Below are positions 24,794-32,500 of a DNA stretch of 64,000 nt, piece after piece. The DNA comes from G965212005 sp965212005. Its GTDB lineage: Bacteria > Pseudomonadota > Gammaproteobacteria > Porifericomitales > Porifericomitaceae. The stretch lies in NCBI GenBank assembly GCA_965212005.1, contig OZ243038.1:2046001-2110000 (forward strand), read 5' to 3'. The position numbers and the translations under genes were made by a program. Position 1 is the stretch's first letter. Every line of letters begins with the position of its first letter. The notes under the pieces are model-generated. The model was not told where the DNA came from, did not search any database, and saw nothing but the letters and a program-made list of their open reading frames with translations.

Positions 24794-26125
24794 TCAATAC
24801 TGAAGTTGCAAACCGACCTGAAATCTCGTGTCAACGTTACCGGGAGCACCTGAGAGATTGGCTCTTCCCGTCTGCCAGTTGGCATTGAGTCTGGCGTTAT
24901 GTCCGGCAATCACATAGTTCACCCCCAGTTCCAGTAAATCACTACTGGAGCCTACGTCCGGCATGTTTTCATTCCAGCGGGCATAGGGCTGGAGTTGGCC
25001 GATACCTACGGTTTGCGGAAAGAGATAGCCGACCGTAATAAAATAGGATTCACCATCGAATAAACAGAAGCAATTTCCAACTTCAGCATCAGCAGCAGCC
25101 TCAGCCGTATCAGCAGCAGTCTCAGCCGCAACAGCAGCAGTCTCAAGTGCAGTATTAGTAGAATCAGCATCAGCAGCAGTACGGGCAGCAGTAGCAGCAG
25201 TACGGGCAGCAGTCGCAGGAGCAGTAAGCGTTGCTCGAGTGGTATCTGAATCGAATACCTTGTATTCCCCTTCAATAGTAACTACTCCCTGGTTGACCAG
25301 AGATGTCTCGAACAGGAAATCAATAATATAGGCGGAGAAGTCACCCGGTGTGGCTTCGGTACCCACACCATCGCTCTGCTGGTTGAATGAAAACCCGAGG
25401 GTCAGAATACTACCGGCCGTGCCGTAATAGGTGCTGCTAGTATAATAGCCCGGATTATTTTCCCGGTTCAGGAAATTGTAGGCGAAGCGACCCGCATATA
25501 GCAGGTTGTCATCCACATTGGCCCCGCGGTCCGTGCTGTTTGCTACGCCACCACTTAAACCATTAAAGACGCCAAGCGCATATTGAAACTTTCTGTGCGC
25601 CCCCCAGAGGACAACCCCTTCGTCACGTCCCCATTCCCCCGCCGGGCCGCCGCTGTCGGAAGGCAGCAAAGGCACCGTGTATTGATTCCATGACAGGGCA
25701 TAGTAAGGGCCATTCATTTCAATACGGTCCGCCGGAACCAACAAACGCCCGGCCCAGACGTTGAATTGCGGATTGAATTCAAAGCGGGCAATCGCATCCA
25801 GCAATTCCATATCAGGATCTTCCGAACACCCGTCCGGCCCCGCAGTCGCACATTCCGTGTTAACCGTGACCTTGATATTGTTATGGATCTGCGCATCGAA
25901 ATACAAACGCACACTATCTATGCCAAAATCATTGGAATACTCATCGTTATTGCTGCCCGCCGCATCTTCCTCAGCATTAAACAGCGCTCTTACCCCGCCA
26001 CCGATACTGACCCATTTAGTATCATCAATCTCGATTTTGGCGCCGGCCAAAGCCAATGAAGGAAACAACAACCAGCTGCTAATCAGCCCAATGGACAAAT
26101 TCATGATTTTGGTTTTGTTACACAT
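24794..26125 (-). CDS. Outer-membrane porin of the formamide locus (FmdC-like) with heptad insert
   Basis: 443 residues with a signal peptide (MCNKTKIMNLSIGLISSWLL, cleavage likely after LALA) and a predicted beta-barrel; ends QVGLQLQY with terminal aromatic residue. Its place beside formamidase, AmiS/UreI and FmdB suggests a role like the amide porin FmdC of methylotroph fmd clusters; this is inference from context. Around residue 305-350 the barrel is interrupted by an Ala-rich segment of six heptads (TAARTAA, TAARTAA, then AAETAAD and TAEAAAD types), followed by a two-cysteine GNCFCLF. A 174-bp gap with a 14-bp tandem repeat upstream suggests its own promoter. Confidence 0.75.
   Translation of the reverse strand: MCNKTKIMNLSIGLISSWLLFPSLALAGAKIEIDDTKWVSIGGGVRALFNAEEDAAGSNNDEYSNDFGIDSVRLYFDAQIHNNIKVTVNTECATAGPDGCSEDPDMELLDAIARFEFNPQFNVWAGRLLVPADRIEMNGPYYALSWNQYTVPLLPSDSGGPAGEWGRDEGVVLWGAHRKFQYALGVFNGLSGGVANSTDRGANVDDNLLYAGRFAYNFLNRENNPGYYTSSTYYGTAGSILTLGFSFNQQSDGVGTEATPGDFSAYIIDFLFETSLVNQGVVTIEGEYKVFDSDTTRATLTAPATAARTAATAARTAADADSTNTALETAAVAAETAADTAEAAADAEVGNCFCLFDGESYFITVGYLFPQTVGIGQLQPYARWNENMPDVGSSSDLLELGVNYVIAGHNARLNANWQTGRANLSGAPGNVDTRFQVGLQLQY
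25088..25213 (-). repeat. Six tandem 21-bp units inside the porin gene
   Basis: 126 bp made of six 21-bp units, each coding one heptad. The first two units are identical (ACTGCTGCCCGTACTGCTGC plus T); the others diverge but keep the length and the Ala pattern. In-frame gain or loss of units would preserve the barrel. Confidence 0.85.
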
Positions 26126-26194
26126 AAGTCATACCTCTCCCGCTAGGGATGATTAAAAATTTCGTTCCAAGTTAAAACAACTTGCTGATTCACC

Positions 26195-26222
26195 CTATCC
26201 GGATGACTCTATCCGGATGACT
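26195..26222 (+). repeat. Perfect 14-bp tandem repeat upstream of the porin gene
   Basis: CTATCCGGATGACT occurs twice head to tail (26195-26208 and 26209-26222), 70-97 bp before the porin start codon and after the fmdB stop. Each unit contains the inverted core ATCCGGAT. It may be an operator or a simple duplication. Confidence 0.6.
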
Positions 26223-26299
26223 GGCAAAGACTTTAAACCGCCATGCCTCAAAGAATGGGGAATACGGTGCCCCCTGATCAAATATCAGGATCCGGCGCG

Positions 26300-26602
26300 T
26301 CAGTGTCCGATCATCCAGGGTCGAGATGGGCCGTGGTTATGCCCAACAGTGTTGTGCTTGTGCTTGTGTCTCTCGCGCGCAAGTTCATCACTGCGCACAC
26401 GCCTTGGTTCATCGGCGCTACGCTCATTAGTTTGATGGGCAATACGCTGAGCGTTTTCCATGGTATTCAGTAATGGCGCCTTGATGATACGCGGCGCCAT
26501 TTGACCACAAGACGGACAAGCCGCAGGGAGCTTGTATTCGCTGATTTTACGCAGCTCAGCAAACTCCCCGCAGCCTCCACAGCCATAATGATAAACAGGC
26601 AT
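26300..26602 (-). CDS. fmdB: FmdB-family zinc ribbon protein
   Basis: 100 residues. MPVYHYGCGGCGEFAELRKI and the later CPSCG form a four-cysteine zinc ribbon of the FmdB/regulatory-protein type (residues 1-45). The C-terminal half is polar and rich in Arg and His (ERHKHKHN). FmdB is described as a regulatory protein of formamidase expression in Methylophilus; here the assignment rests on motif and position. It follows the AmiS/UreI gene by 27 bp. Confidence 0.85.
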   Translation of the reverse strand: MPVYHYGCGGCGEFAELRKISEYKLPAACPSCGQMAPRIIKAPLLNTMENAQRIAHQTNERSADEPRRVRSDELARERHKHKHNTVGHNHGPSRPWMIGH

Positions 26603-26629
26603 TACTCTGCTTCATTCCGTCTTATTGCT

Positions 26630-27151
26630 TCAGGACAATGAGCCCGTCAGCAATAAATAGCCCGGGATCCAACCTGTGTAAACCCCCTGAGCCGCGCATA
26701 CGGCTCCGGTTATCTTCGCTATCGGCTTTTGCAAGGCCAGCAAGGCCCAAAACATCAGCCATAACACGGCCCACGAGAGCCAGCACAAGGCAAACCAGGT
26801 ACCCCAAGTGCTGTCGGCGGTGCCAAAGGCATCCCACGTGATCGGGATGACGGTGATGCCGACAAAGAAGCAGAACCAGCCCAGGCCACGACCGTCGGCA
26901 CCGTTCCACCTGTTCCACGCCACCCAAAAATAGGTGAACGTAAACAGCAGGGTAAACGCAGCCGCCTTGATGGAGGATAAATCTCCGTTATCTGCCCCAT
27001 CAAAAGCGAGTTTGAGCGCAACCAGCAAGGTCAGCGTGCCAACGAAGACGTTGATGACCGATATCTCACGGTCCTCTATATATCCCATGACCCAGATACC
27101 GTTCAGAAACAGAACGGCACCCACAAACAGTAACACCAGTCCAAGTAACAT
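26630..27151 (-). CDS. AmiS/UreI-family amide or urea channel
   Basis: Inner-membrane channel of 173 residues with six predicted transmembrane helices, beginning MLLGLVLLFVGAVLFLNGIW and containing LFTFTYFWVAWN and WYLVCLV-type segments characteristic of the family. Relatives are the urea channel UreI and the amide transporter AmiS. Placed 31 bp after formamidase, it most likely admits formamide or other short amides. In the known Methylophilus fmd cluster an ABC transporter takes this place. Substrate preference cannot be read from sequence alone. Confidence 0.85.
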   Translation of the reverse strand: MLLGLVLLFVGAVLFLNGIWVMGYIEDREISVINVFVGTLTLLVALKLAFDGADNGDLSSIKAAAFTLLFTFTYFWVAWNRWNGADGRGLGWFCFFVGITVIPITWDAFGTADSTWGTWFALCWLSWAVLWLMFWALLALQKPIAKITGAVCAAQGVYTGWIPGYLLLTGSLS

Positions 27152-27182
27152 AAGACTTTCCTCCCTCTAAAGGTGCGCCTCC

Positions 27183-28427
27183 CTAATCCGAGTTTGCGAC
27201 GTCGGTTCCGGAAACATGAGATTGACGCGAAGGCCCATCCTTATTGACTCGGATATCGAAATCGAAGATCTCGGTCGGCAATGCCAGGGTACAACAGGCA
27301 TTCGGGACATCAACGATACCGCTGATCCGCCCTTCCACGGGTGCAGTCCCCAGGATCATATAGGCCTGTTCTCCGGTGTAACCAAACTTCTTCATGTACT
27401 CGACCGCATTCAGACAAGCACGACGGTAGGCAATGGTCGCATCCAGAAAATGCTGCTCACCGGTATGCTCACACACCGAAACACCTTCAAATATCAGATA
27501 TTCCGTGAAGCGTGGTTCAATCCGACTCGGCCTGAAGATAGGATTAATCACCCCATATTTCTCCATGCCGCCCTTAATCAGGTCAACCCCGATATCAATC
27601 CAGCCGGCCATCTCGATAGCACCGCAGAAGGTGATTTCCCCATCGCCCTGGGACCAGTGGATATCGCCCATGGAGAGGCCGCCACCTTTCACGTAAACCG
27701 GAAAATAGATCTGCGAACCACGTGACAGGTTTTTGATATCGCAATTGCCGCCATGCTCGCGTCCCGGCACCGTGCGGGCTGCGACCGCGGCGGCGTCCTT
27801 CGCCGCTGCACCTTGCATTTGTCCCATCAGGGCGGTGGTTGTGCCTGCCATGCCATCCGGCAGCGTGCACAACGTTGGCACCCGATTCGGATCGGTATTA
27901 AACAGTTTGGATTCCCTGGCATTCCAAGTTTTCAGTAATTCGGCGGAAGGCAAACAGCCAATCAATCCCGGATGGATCATGCCAGGCCAGCGTACGCCCG
28001 GTATATGCCGTGAAGAAGTATGAATGCCGTGAAAATCCCAACATGCCTTCCTCGCCTTGGGATAATGCCGGTCCAGAAAACCACCTCCATTTTCATATGC
28101 GAAAATGCCGGTAAACCCCCACTGAGATGATTCCAGCGAACCAATATCATTGATATCCACCACCATCAGATCACCCGGTTGCGCGCCTTCTACGCCGAAC
28201 GGGCCGCTGAGATAGTGCACCTTGGAAAGATCGACATCACGGATATCGTTGGCGCTGTTGTCGTTGAAGATTTGACCGCCGGTCCAATCGTAACATTCGA
28301 CGCGGAATTCATCGCCGGGTTTGAACGTTTCCACGAAAGGGATATCTGGATGCCACCGATTGTGCGGTTTAATAGCCAGTTCTTCGGGAAATTTATTTGT
28401 ATCAATAGAAAACGCAGTTTTAGCCAT
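27183..28427 (-). CDS. fmdA: Formamidase (acetamidase/formamidase family)
   Basis: Hydrolyses formamide to formate and ammonia in the cytoplasm, supplying nitrogen. 414 residues, normal for FmdA. Characteristic stretches include FKPGDEFRVECYDWTGGQIF, LSGPFGVEGAQPGDLMVVDI, the GGNCDIKNLSRGSQIYFPVY metal/active-site region and WSQGDGEITFCGAIEMAG. A strong AAGGAGG site precedes the ATG. It heads a minus-strand operon followed closely by AmiS/UreI and fmdB. Upstream are a candidate promoter and 10-bp direct repeats. Confidence 0.95.
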   Translation of the reverse strand: MAKTAFSIDTNKFPEELAIKPHNRWHPDIPFVETFKPGDEFRVECYDWTGGQIFNDNSANDIRDVDLSKVHYLSGPFGVEGAQPGDLMVVDINDIGSLESSQWGFTGIFAYENGGGFLDRHYPKARKACWDFHGIHTSSRHIPGVRWPGMIHPGLIGCLPSAELLKTWNARESKLFNTDPNRVPTLCTLPDGMAGTTTALMGQMQGAAAKDAAAVAARTVPGREHGGNCDIKNLSRGSQIYFPVYVKGGGLSMGDIHWSQGDGEITFCGAIEMAGWIDIGVDLIKGGMEKYGVINPIFRPSRIEPRFTEYLIFEGVSVCEHTGEQHFLDATIAYRRACLNAVEYMKKFGYTGEQAYMILGTAPVEGRISGIVDVPNACCTLALPTEIFDFDIRVNKDGPSRQSHVSGTDVANSD

Positions 28428-28566
28428 TGCGGATACTACCTCCTTGACATAAAGTTATTGTTATCCACCTTCACACCGTACCTAAACAAGAAATATATCT
28501 GTTAAAAAAATATAACTGTGCAGCTAAATGCGACAGTGGAATATGAACTGCTACGCATATCCTAAA

Positions 28567-28618
28567 TACATAAGCAGTCCCGGCAAACATAGTCAACATG
28601 CGAACTTGAGTCAACATG
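28567..28618 (-). promoter_or_regulatory. Promoter/operator region of the formamidase operon
   Basis: On the minus strand CATGTTGACT occurs twice (28618-28609 and 28600-28591) with an 18-bp period. The gene-proximal copy supplies TTGACT, followed after 18 bp by TATGTA (28572-28567), a plausible sigma70 pair. Repeats overlapping the -35 box suggest control by a DNA-binding regulator. Confidence 0.45.
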
Positions 28619-28691
28619 TTTTTTCAGCTGCCGTTGCTGAGTGCACTGCACAACGTATTCAGCAGTGTCATCAGGTTCGCCGGTTCCGGTG

Positions 28692-28972
28692 TTAGTGACA
28701 AGGTAATATCAGGCTCTGGGCATCCCGCGCTTGAATTTCGCCGTCGCTGTTCAGGTCCGGCAATCTCGCCGGTACGGCGGTCACTGCGAGCATGAATTGC
28801 CGGTTCTCGCTGTCGGGGTTGAAGTCGCCGTGCCGGTCCCGCGCCCGGTAGCGGAGGGACGCCGGCGTGGGGGTCGGCGTGTCCGGCCTGCCGGACAGAA
28901 TCCGGGTGGACTCGTTGCAGGACAGCCCGGCGGGCAGGTTCGTGTCGGCGTCAGCGATGTGATAGGTAAACG
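28692..28972 (-). pseudogene. 3' remnant of a secreted repeat protein (Ig-like/EF-hand type)
   Basis: Reads VTFTYHIADADTNLPAGLSC, ILSGRPDTPTPTPASLRYRA and DLNSDGEIQARDAQ, resembling a putative-Ig domain followed by a calcium-binding dockerin-like EF-hand segment. The 5' part is missing: homology stops at the IS3 left end (28973). GC-rich, unlike the MORN genes. The minus-strand reading frame continues into the IS and would start at an ATG inside it, giving a fused 121-codon frame to 29057 that is probably not functional. Confidence 0.55.
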
Positions 28973-29223
28973 TGACCTTTCCCCCCCAAAGGTAGCCATT
29001 TTCAAAGAGACTGTTCCGATAGCATCGACCGTAAGGAGGTCTCAGAATGAAAGGCAAGCGTTACAGTGCAGAACCGATCATTGGTATATTGAAGGAGTAT
29101 GAAGCCGATAGGCCGGCGCAGGGCTTGCTCCGCAAGCATGGCATCGCCAACGGCACGTTGTATCGGTGGAAAGCGAAGTATGGCGGGATGGCGGCACCGT
29201 ACGCAAAGCGGTTGCGGGCGCTG
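28973..29223 (+). mobile_element. IS3-family element, second 5' fragment
   Basis: Starts with the same TGACCTTTCCCCC end as 22318 and in the same orientation, and keeps the GGAGGTCTCAGA leader and the first approximately 59 codons of orfA (MKGKRYSAEPIIGILKEYEA and onward). Homology stops at 29223, the base before the lpoA stop codon. The fragment has diverged from the other copy and is inactive. Confidence 0.88.
29047..29223 (+). pseudogene. Truncated IS3 OrfA
   Basis: First 59 codons of the IS3 OrfA, then cut off inside KRLRAL. The reading frame runs on antisense to lpoA until a stop at 29317-29319, which has no meaning. Compared with the intact copy it has many substitutions (for example PAQGLLRK against PAQNVVRK). 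Confidence 0.85.
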
Positions 29224-31125
29224 CTATGGGTCCGATGCGTCCAGCGGGCGGGCACGTCCGCCGTGGAACTGCGCCCACTGCAGCTTGGGAAATATGCTGT
29301 CGTCCTCTTGCAGGTATAAATCGCCGCTCATGCCCCGGTGGTGAGGGAGCCCTCCCGTGGCCAGGGCACCGAGTTGATCAATGAGCCGGTAGGCGTCCAT
29401 GCCAAAGGCAAAAAGCCGCTCGATACTGGCGTACTTGCCGGATCCGTAGTCCCGCATCAGCTGGCTGTTTTCCAATGCTACGTCGGCTAGTGACGGATCC
29501 AATATCCAGGGCATGTCAATAAAACGCAGGCCGTCCAGATCCTGGTCTGCGGTCAAGTTGACTTCGCCGGTATACACGCGCGAGTTGGCGTAAACTGGGA
29601 GCTGACCGGCTCCAAAGTAGCGTAGCTGCGGCATGAATTGACGGGCAGCCTCAGGAGAAGCGGCCAGAAACAGGCAGTCCGCGTCGCTGCGGTAGCGGAT
29701 TGACGTTTCCAGTTGGCGCCGCAGAACCTGCTGCAGCCGAGCGGCGCGCGCGCGGCTGTCGTCGATGTTCAGCAATGCGCGGATCCAGTCGGCATAGTCG
29801 TTCGACGCCGCCGGATCGAACACGGCGTGTTCCAGCAGGAAACCTCCGAGTTCTTGCCAGGTTTGCTGCCATTTGTCGAAGATGCGCTGTCCCCATTGTC
29901 CCTGCGGCGTGACTGCCAGGGCCGCCGTGCAGCCGTCGAACCAGGCGCGCCGGGCCATTTGGTGGGCTTCGTTTTCCGGTGAGAGGCCAAATTGAATCAG
30001 TCCCTGCAGGCGCTCCTGTGCAGAACGTGGCCTGGCTCGGCCTGGCGTCGTTGCCGCCATGTTCAGGGCCAGCACTGGAATAGGCAGTTTTTCCAGTGCG
30101 GCGAGCGCGGTTACTTTCTCCTTCTCCAGCGGTCCAAGCGCAATCTCCGCACCGTCCTCAGCGGCTTGCTGTAGCAACAGGAGTACGTCTTGCTGGTAGG
30201 TGTCATACAGGAGCAGGGAGGGGCGCTCGTTTCCGTCCTGGTACCAGGATGCCACAATCCCTTCGCGGATCGTCCGGGCCGCCGGAGCGAAGTTTCCCGC
30301 CGAGGGGAGCAGTACCGCCAACCGTTTGGGCTGGAGATACAAAATGCGGTTGCGCTCGCGCAGTCGCGGCAGCACGTTTTCCATGGCCGGATGCTGCTGA
30401 AAGTGCCGGCTCCAGTAGATCAGTGCCGTGTTCCAGTCTTCTGGCTTGCCGAGTATGCTCTGGTCGATGATGGCCAGTTCTACCCAGCCCGGGAAGTGGC
30501 CTCGCCCGGTCGCGGGAATGCGGCGCAGTTGGTCCAACTCCATCCCCTTGAGCAGTTGCCACAGTCTGAGGTGGGTTCGGGCGCGCTCGGGGCCGGTTTG
30601 TGTGCGGGCCAATGCGTCTAGTTCACGGCTTGCCTTGCCATGTTCCCCGCTCTGTTCCCAGGCTTGGGCGCGTAGTTCGATAAAGGGAGCTTCGGAGTAG
30701 GGCTGCACCAGGTGCAGCGCGGCAGTGACGTCGTCCCGCTGCAGGGCGATGCGGGCCAGCAGCAGGTCTCGAAACGCGAGCGGTTCTGTATCCGCCTCGG
30801 CGAGGGAGAGCTCCTGCAGAATCGCTTCCGCTGACTCTAACGCGCCGTTTTTTAGCAACAATTCGGCTGCTCGCAGGCGGTGGCGCACTGCTACACTAGG
30901 CTCAGCGGCTGCCGCCAGTTGCAGGTATTGCTGCGCCGCTTCTTGCCAGTGCCCGGCGGCGGCCTGCTCCTCGGCAGTGAGCTGGGCAGACGATCGAGGC
31001 TCTCTCGCCGGGGGACAAGCCTGTAGCAGCCCCGCCAGGCAGAGTACCGCGACCGCATAAGCGGGGGAAGGCACGCACCGGCGGATTTTCGGGGCACGAA
31101 GCGGGGGATGATTTCGACTGATCAA
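29224..31125 (-). CDS. lpoA: Penicillin-binding protein activator LpoA
   Basis: Outer-membrane lipoprotein that stimulates the peptidoglycan synthase PBP1A from outside. The lipobox is LLQAC near residue 37. The N-terminal TPR-like part (to about residue 270) is followed by a periplasmic-binding-protein-like domain (KRLAVLLPSAGNFAPAARTI onward; LGPLEKEKVTALAALEKLPI). About 633 residues from a TTG at 31125; a GTG at 31074 would place the signal directly at the start. Divergent from rsmI as in E. coli. Its stop codon touches an IS3 fragment, and the usual downstream yraN and diaA are absent here. Confidence 0.88.
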   Translation of the reverse strand: MISRNHPPLRAPKIRRCVPSPAYAVAVLCLAGLLQACPPAREPRSSAQLTAEEQAAAGHWQEAAQQYLQLAAAAEPSVAVRHRLRAAELLLKNGALESAEAILQELSLAEADTEPLAFRDLLLARIALQRDDVTAALHLVQPYSEAPFIELRAQAWEQSGEHGKASRELDALARTQTGPERARTHLRLWQLLKGMELDQLRRIPATGRGHFPGWVELAIIDQSILGKPEDWNTALIYWSRHFQQHPAMENVLPRLRERNRILYLQPKRLAVLLPSAGNFAPAARTIREGIVASWYQDGNERPSLLLYDTYQQDVLLLLQQAAEDGAEIALGPLEKEKVTALAALEKLPIPVLALNMAATTPGRARPRSAQERLQGLIQFGLSPENEAHQMARRAWFDGCTAALAVTPQGQWGQRIFDKWQQTWQELGGFLLEHAVFDPAASNDYADWIRALLNIDDSRARAARLQQVLRRQLETSIRYRSDADCLFLAASPEAARQFMPQLRYFGAGQLPVYANSRVYTGEVNLTADQDLDGLRFIDMPWILDPSLADVALENSQLMRDYGSGKYASIERLFAFGMDAYRLIDQLGALATGGLPHHRGMSGDLYLQEDDSIFPKLQWAQFHGGRARPLDASDP

Positions 31126-31136
31126 CGGAGAGCTGT

Positions 31137-31982
31137 ATGCAAAACGGTATCTTTTACGTGGTAGCGACGCCTATCGGCAATTTAGACGATCTGGGGCTGC
31201 GGGCGCAACGATTGCTGGGTGATGCCGAGTTAGTCCTGGCCGAGGATACCCGGCACAGTGTAGCGCTGCTGAAGCACTACGGCATTCATGCCAGGCAGTT
31301 ACGCTCCTGCCATGAGCACAACGAACGGTGCCTGGTGGCAGGCGTGCTGGACCGGCTGCGCGCCGGGGCACTGATCGTGCTGATCTCCGATGCCGGCACG
31401 CCGCTGATCAGTGACCCTGGCTTTCCCCTGGTGCGTGCGGTGCATGAGGCTGGCTTAGCAGTGCGCGCAGTCCCGGGGCCTTGTGCAGTTAGTGCCGCCC
31501 TGTCTGTTTCCGGACTACCCGCGGCCCGTTTTTGTTTTGAAGGCTTCCCTCCCTCACGCCGCGCCGCCCGGCGTTCTTTACTGCAGTCGCTGCGGTACGA
31601 GGCGCGCACGTTGGTTTTTTTTGAAGCGCCCAGGCGTCTGCTTTTCTTTCTGCAGGACGCTATTGCAGTCTTGGGCGCAGAGCGCCCTGCCTCCCTGGTC
31701 AAGGAACTCAGCAAAGTGTACGAGCAGGCTCGGACCGGCTCCCTGTCAGAATTGCGCGAATGGCTGGCGACCGATCCGGATCGGTGCCGGGGTGAGTTCA
31801 CCGTCCTGATCGCTGGCTGCCAGCAGGCGGAGATGGCTGAATGCATGGAAGCGCGGCGCGTGCTGCGCATTCTGCAGCAGCGGCTGCCGGTGCGCGAGAC
31901 CATGCGGTTGGCAGCCGAGATTACCGGATGGAGCCGGAACGACTTGTACGCGCTGTACCTGGAGAACCAGTCCGGCAACTGA
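31137..31982 (+). CDS. rsmI: 16S rRNA (cytidine1402-2'-O)-methyltransferase
   Basis: Methylates the ribose of C1402 in the ribosomal decoding centre using SAM. 281 residues with YVVATPIGNLDDLGLRAQRL, the LAEDTRHSVALLKHYGI segment, SDAGTPLISDPGF and the SAM-binding VPGPCAVSAALSVSGLP, all typical of the tetrapyrrole-methylase-like RsmI fold. A GGAG site precedes the ATG. It is divergent from lpoA with only 11 bp between them. Confidence 0.96.
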   Translation: MQNGIFYVVATPIGNLDDLGLRAQRLLGDAELVLAEDTRHSVALLKHYGIHARQLRSCHEHNERCLVAGVLDRLRAGALIVLISDAGTPLISDPGFPLVRAVHEAGLAVRAVPGPCAVSAALSVSGLPAARFCFEGFPPSRRAARRSLLQSLRYEARTLVFFEAPRRLLFFLQDAIAVLGAERPASLVKELSKVYEQARTGSLSELREWLATDPDRCRGEFTVLIAGCQQAEMAECMEARRVLRILQQRLPVRETMRLAAEITGWSRNDLYALYLENQSGN

Positions 31983-32099
31983 ACGGCCCTCGGTGCCCGC
32001 CGCTCCCCGCCGTCCGCCGCTTACCCAAAGCCGGGCGGAAACTGGTGCCGGCGGTGATATCTTGTCAATGTCCCCCGGATGCGTCAGACTGCTGGAGGA

Positions 32100-32500
32100 G
32101 AGTTGGCTGGGCAATCGCTGCGGTGCCATCACGGCGGCGCAGAGGAAAGTCCGGGCTCCGCAGGGCAGGGCGCCAGATAACGTCTGGGGGGTGCGAACCT
32201 ACGGAAAGTGCCGCAGAAAACAAACCGCCCGCGTACACGGTAGTGTCGGGGGTAAGGGTGAAAAGGTGCGGTAAGAGCGCACCGCGCCGGCAGCAATGTC
32301 GGTGGCAGGGCAAACCCCGCCTGGAGCAAGGCCGAATAGGGGGACATGCCTCGGGGTAACAGCCGTTGGCAGGCGTGACCCGCGCCCGTCCCCGGGTAGG
32401 CCGCCAGAGGCATGTGGCGACACATGTCCCAGATAGATGATTGCCCCCGTCTCCCGCAGTGTCGGAACGGGACAGAACCCGGCTTACAGGTCGACTCTCT
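32100..32500 (+). ncRNA. rnpB: RNase P RNA (class A)
   Basis: Catalytic RNA that removes tRNA 5' leaders. Conserved elements are in order: GAGGAAAGTCCGGGCTCC near 32140, GGGCAGGGCGCCAG, GGTAAGGGTGAAAAGGTGCG, GGTAAGAGCGCACCGCG, GGAGCAAGGCCGAATAGGGG, CGGGTAGGCCGCC and the 3' ACAGAACCCGGCTTACAGGT. The ends GAGTTGGCT (32100) and GGTCGACTC (to 32497) pair as P1. About 400 nt, slightly longer than the 377 nt of E. coli. The 3' end is approximate. Its place between rsmI and mraZ is the common gammaproteobacterial one. Confidence 0.96.

Noticed and set aside
28428..28620. Sigma54 promoter for the formamide operon
   Set aside because: No GG-N10-GC pair with the TGGCAC/TTGCA pattern could be found; the sigma70-like pair fits better.
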